The position numbers and the translations under genes are program-made. Below the pieces are notes generated by a model. The model worked only from the letters and a program-made list of their open reading frames with translations, had not been told where the DNA came from and did not search any database. Below are positions 62,379 to 62,420 of a stretch of DNA of 62,420 bases, one piece after another. Positions within the stretch are counted from its first letter, which is position 1. Each line of letters opens with the position of its first letter. The stretch is from Ornithoclostridium sp949298505 (GTDB lineage: Bacteria; Bacillota; Clostridia; Christensenellales; UBA3700): contig CASFWW010000068.1 of assembly GCA_949298505.1 (NCBI GenBank), forward strand, positions 1 to 62,420. The letters are read 5' to 3'.

Positions 62379-62420
62379 ATGGAAGTAAAAAGAAACGTCG
62401 TGTTTGTTTGTATAGGAACC
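62379..62420 (+). CDS. yyaC: Start of sporulation protein YyaC (cut by window edge)
   Basis: The last 42 bases read MEVKRNVVFVCIGT. VVFVCIGT is the opening of the YyaC/DUF1256 family (normally CIGTDRSTGDSLGPLVG), a GPR-like spore protein often found near parB in Firmicutes. Only 14 residues are visible. There is no SD; TAATAT sits near the ATG. The call rests on a short motif plus the sporulation and origin context. Confidence 0.5.
   Translation, partial: MEVKRNVVFVCIGT

Noticed and set aside
1..62420. tRNA, rRNA, tmRNA, SRP RNA or RNase P RNA genes
   Set aside because: I looked for T-loop and other conserved signatures on both strands and found none; a tRNAscan or Infernal run could still find one.

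Overview
The window reads as chromosomal DNA of an anaerobic, probably gut-associated member of the Bacillota (Clostridia). This is an inference from three things: the low-GC Gram-positive style promoters and strong Shine-Dalgarno (SD) sites, the sporulation genes yabP, yabQ and the start of yyaC, and a set of origin-region housekeeping genes (rpmH, rnpA, yidD, yidC, jag, mnmE, mnmG, rsmG, parB, dnaN, dnaA, recF, gyrB, gyrA). I cannot name a genus from sequence alone. I see no tRNA or rRNA gene, no prophage and no cas genes.

Layout. 1-131: the end of an IS30-type transposase. 0.2-6.4 kb: a minus-strand surface-polysaccharide operon (hexosamine kinase-like, galE, O-antigen polymerase-like, CapD/WbpM-type epimerase-dehydratase). 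6.7-16.4 kb: a DUF6512-type membrane protein, a lipoprotein, a KtrAB-type potassium uptake pair, a secreted GH18 glycosidase, a MATE exporter and two small membrane proteins. 16.6-20.2 kb: a TetR regulator, an Amt-PII fusion behind a terminator-bearing leader, and yabPQ. 20.8-21.7 kb: a SpoU methyltransferase. 21.7-27.2 kb: 5.6 kb with no convincing gene, holding MITE copies, tandem repeats, parS-like sites and DnaA boxes. 27.2-30.5 kb: a one-chain ABC transporter. 30.9-41.7 kb: rpmH-rnpA-yidD-yidC-jag, two MORN-repeat genes, mnmE (inverted), mnmG, rsmG, an orphan parB and a metallophosphoesterase. 41.7-44.3 kb: a decayed LRR/InlB-type surface protein. 44.3-45.2 kb: a dense array of two classes of palindromic iterons. 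45.6-49.4 kb: dnaN, dnaA and recF, all on the minus strand. 49.5-50.3 kb: a MITE, an IS30 scrap and an attenuator leader. 50.3-57.5 kb: CNNM/CorC transporter, gyrB, gyrA and a membrane protein. 57.8-62.4 kb: ROK glucokinase, a DUF6320-type protein, a condensation/acetyltransferase-like enzyme, CvpA and the start of yyaC.

The chromosome-maintenance genes are in an unusual order. recF precedes dnaA, which precedes dnaN, in the opposite direction to gyrB-gyrA, and parB has no parA partner. The iteron array next to dnaN, together with five DnaA-box-like sites between dnaN and dnaA, lies about where G/C strand composition appears to switch. It is the best candidate here for an origin or centromere-like element and the most interesting signal in the window. 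Three parS-like sites lie about 15-20 kb away, in the gene-free region. A second theme is regulation at mRNA 5' ends. Two genes (amt-PII and the CNNM transporter) sit behind intrinsic terminators in their leaders. Five genes, recF among them, have a -10 box placed so that transcription should start on the ATG itself, and dnaA is nearly leaderless.
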